Shown: positions 38,467 to 40,408 of the stretch, one piece after another
How positions within the stretch are numbered: the stretch's first letter is position 1
Layout: each line of letters opens with the position of its first letter
Source: an uncultured Gammaproteobacteria bacterium
GTDB taxonomy: Bacteria; Pseudomonadota; Gammaproteobacteria; Magnimaribacterales; Magnimaribacteraceae
Assembly (NCBI GenBank): GCA_913042105.1
Contig: CAJWIK010000002.1
Coordinates: 1 to 40,408 of the forward strand
Direction of reading: 5' to 3'
DNA: 40,408 nucleotides
Translations under genes and position numbers: made by a program
Notes under the pieces: generated by a model
Database searches by the model: none
What the model saw: only the letters and a program-made list of their open reading frames with translations
Told to the model about the DNA's origin: nothing

Positions 38467-39435
38467 ATGAAATATAAATCTATAAAAGATATGCCACAAG
38501 TTGGCTTTGGACTTTGGAAAGTCCCAAAAGATGTTTGTTCGAATACTGTCTATAGGGCCATAGAGGCTGGGTACAGACATTTAGATTCAGCTTCAGACTA
38601 TGCCAATGAAGAAGAAGTTGGTGCAGGTATAAAAGCAGCTATCGATCAGGGGCTATGTAAAAGAGAAGATCTATGGGTAACATCAAAACTATGGAATACC
38701 TATCATCATCCTGATCATGTTAAGCCTGCTTTAGAGAAAACACTTCAGGATTTGCAATTAGATTATTTAGATCTCTATATGATTCACTTTCCTATTTCGT
38801 TGGAGTTTGTACCTTTCGACCAAAGATATCCACCAGAGTGGTTCAATGACCCAGATAGTAAAGAACCCGTAATGATTCCCTCTAGGGTTCCGCTCTCAGA
38901 TACTTGGCATGCTATGGAGATATTAAAGAAAGAGGGTTTGGCTAAACATATTGGCATTTGCAATTACTCCTCAAGTTTATTGCATGATCTGATGAACTAC
39001 TGTGAAACTAAACCTGAAATACTTCAAGTGGAGTCTCATCCTTATCTAACTCAAGAAAAGCTTATTCGTTTAGCAAAAAACTATGGACTTGAGGTAACGG
39101 CTTTTTCTCCTCTAGGCTCTTTATCATACGAGGAGCTAGGAGGCGCTGAAGAGAGTGAGTCTCTGTTAAAGAATGAGAGCATTCAATCAATTGCAAAAGA
39201 TCTCAATGTATCACCTGCACAATTAATTCTAAGCTGGGCTTTAAACAGAGGAACTTCAATTGTAGTTAAGAGTTCTAATGAAGCACGCATGAAAGAAAAT
39301 TTGGATGCTTCAATAATTAAACTAGACCCATTCATATTAGATCAGATATCAGCCTTGAATATTAATAAGAGATATAACGATCCAGGTGTATTTTGCGAAG
39401 ATGCCTTTAATACTTTCTTCCCAATCTATGAATAA
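38467..39435 (+). CDS. Aldo/keto reductase
   Basis: VGFGLWKV, AGYRHLDSASDYANEEEVGAGI, DLWVTSKLWNTYHHPDHVKPALEKTLQDLQLDYLDLYMIHFPI. Confidence 0.95.
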   Translation: MKYKSIKDMPQVGFGLWKVPKDVCSNTVYRAIEAGYRHLDSASDYANEEEVGAGIKAAIDQGLCKREDLWVTSKLWNTYHHPDHVKPALEKTLQDLQLDYLDLYMIHFPISLEFVPFDQRYPPEWFNDPDSKEPVMIPSRVPLSDTWHAMEILKKEGLAKHIGICNYSSSLLHDLMNYCETKPEILQVESHPYLTQEKLIRLAKNYGLEVTAFSPLGSLSYEELGGAEESESLLKNESIQSIAKDLNVSPAQLILSWALNRGTSIVVKSSNEARMKENLDASIIKLDPFILDQISALNINKRYNDPGVFCEDAFNTFFPIYE

Positions 39436-40366
39436 TCAAGTTTTCTTACAAGAAATAGAAAATGATTTAGGGTTATCAACTCCAGCATCGACAAAAAATT
39501 GGGTTAATGAAAACAAAGGTTCTGTTGAATCTCAACTTGAAGAATATGGTGCCGTTCTTTTTAGCGGACTTCCAATAGAAAATGCTGAAGACTTTGATCT
39601 TTTCATATCATCTTTTAATTACGATACATTTACTTATGAAGAGTCCCTTTCAAATGCAGTAAGGATAAATAAAACTAATAAGGTATTCACAGCTAATGAG
39701 GCACCAAAAGAAATAGAAATTTTTCTTCATCATGAAATGGCCCAGACGCCCATCTACCCCAAAAATATTTTCTTTTTTTGTAAATCTGCTTCTCTGAATG
39801 GAGGGCAAACCCCTTTATGCCGTTCTGATCATCTTTATACTGCAATTCTCAAGGAAGATGCAGGATTACTAGCTAAGTTTCAGGAAAATGGGGTCATTTA
39901 TAATTCTGTAATGTCCAATGGAGATGAGTTGGTCTCTGGACAAGGAAGAAGTTGGCAAAAAACTTTAGGAGTTATATCTAAAGATGACGCTGAAATCAGA
40001 CTAAATGATCTTGGTTATTCTTGGAACTGGATTGAGGGTGACAATTTATCTGTAACAACTAAAACATTTGAGGCTATCAAGGAATTAAAGGATGGTAGTA
40101 AATCATTTTTTAACCAAGTCCTTGCAGCTTCTTTGGGTTGGAAAAAGAATTCAGAAGATGATCTCTTACCTGTCAAATTTGGCAATGGTGAAGAAATACC
40201 TGAAGCGAGTATTCAAATGATTTCTGAATTGGCCAAATCACTAACCCTGCTTAGATATTGGAAGGATAATGATATTTTATTGATAGACAACTATCGAGTT
40301 ATGCATGGTAGAAAGCCGTTTTCAGGAGAGAAAGACCGAGAAGTCTTAGTGTCATTAACTAATTAG
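39428..40366 (+). CDS. TauD/TfdA-family Fe(II)/2-oxoglutarate dioxygenase-like protein
   Basis: Metal-site-like HHEMAQTPIYPKNIFFFC, GGQTPLCRSD, C-terminal LIDNYRVMHGRKPFSGEKDREVLVSL. Start taken as the ATG at 39428, overlapping the AKR stop. Confidence 0.85.
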   Translation: MNNQVFLQEIENDLGLSTPASTKNWVNENKGSVESQLEEYGAVLFSGLPIENAEDFDLFISSFNYDTFTYEESLSNAVRINKTNKVFTANEAPKEIEIFLHHEMAQTPIYPKNIFFFCKSASLNGGQTPLCRSDHLYTAILKEDAGLLAKFQENGVIYNSVMSNGDELVSGQGRSWQKTLGVISKDDAEIRLNDLGYSWNWIEGDNLSVTTKTFEAIKELKDGSKSFFNQVLAASLGWKKNSEDDLLPVKFGNGEEIPEASIQMISELAKSLTLLRYWKDNDILLIDNYRVMHGRKPFSGEKDREVLVSLTN

Positions 40367-40408
40367 AGATATTTTTTGAAGAATGCCCATACTTCTTCAG
40401 AAGCATTG

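Noticed and set aside
36206-40366. CsiD-LhgO glutarate hydroxylation pathway
   Set aside because: LhgO-like and a Fe/2OG enzyme are close together, but the dioxygenase resembles TauD/SyrP-like proteins and does not look like CsiD. The genes are also in opposite orientations with two unrelated genes between them.
1-40408. CRISPR arrays, transposons, prophage, toxin-antitoxin or other defence islands
   Set aside because: I found no regularly spaced repeats, transposase/integrase motifs or defence-family proteins. The intergenic spaces are too short to hide such elements.

Overview
AT-rich, gene-dense bacterial chromosome segment, most likely from a streamlined marine gammaproteobacterium. That assignment rests on the pcnB/dksA, erpA/argC/anmK/mepM/tyrS/rrs and queG/nnr/tsaE neighbourhoods; a SAR86-like lineage is only a guess. 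The left edge holds the 5' part of a 16S rRNA gene on the minus strand. Upstream of it is a complex promoter/leader region: a P1-like rrn promoter with a GC-rich discriminator, two hairpins, and a perfect 48-bp-period tandem duplication, each copy of which carries a TTGGCA/TATAAT promoter-like unit. Next come housekeeping genes (tyrS, mepM-like, anmK, erpA, argC, an LpoP-like TPR lipoprotein, PBP1b, a PfkB kinase, dksA with a histone-H1-like Lys/Ala/Pro tail, pcnB, deoxynucleoside kinase, acs, msrA). These are followed by MBL/NUDIX genes, a compact valine/isobutyryl-CoA catabolic operon (mmsA-acd-ech-hibch-mmsB), and a TetR / LolA-like / beta-barrel / MMPL-RND envelope export operon with a palindromic array at the tetR start. 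The right part has an MFS transporter, an LLM monooxygenase, a DUF7064-like protein, queG, nnr, tsaE, a metallophosphoesterase, and an accessory redox cluster (LhgO-like, Gfo/Idh/MocA, aldo/keto reductase, TauD-like). Four of the five convergent gene junctions overlap or abut with no space for a terminator. I saw no CRISPR array, transposase, phage genes or tRNA. The best candidates for under-described biology are the rrn promoter array, the TetR-LolA-barrel-MMPL module and the 36-40 kb redox cluster. None of them is proven novel from sequence alone.
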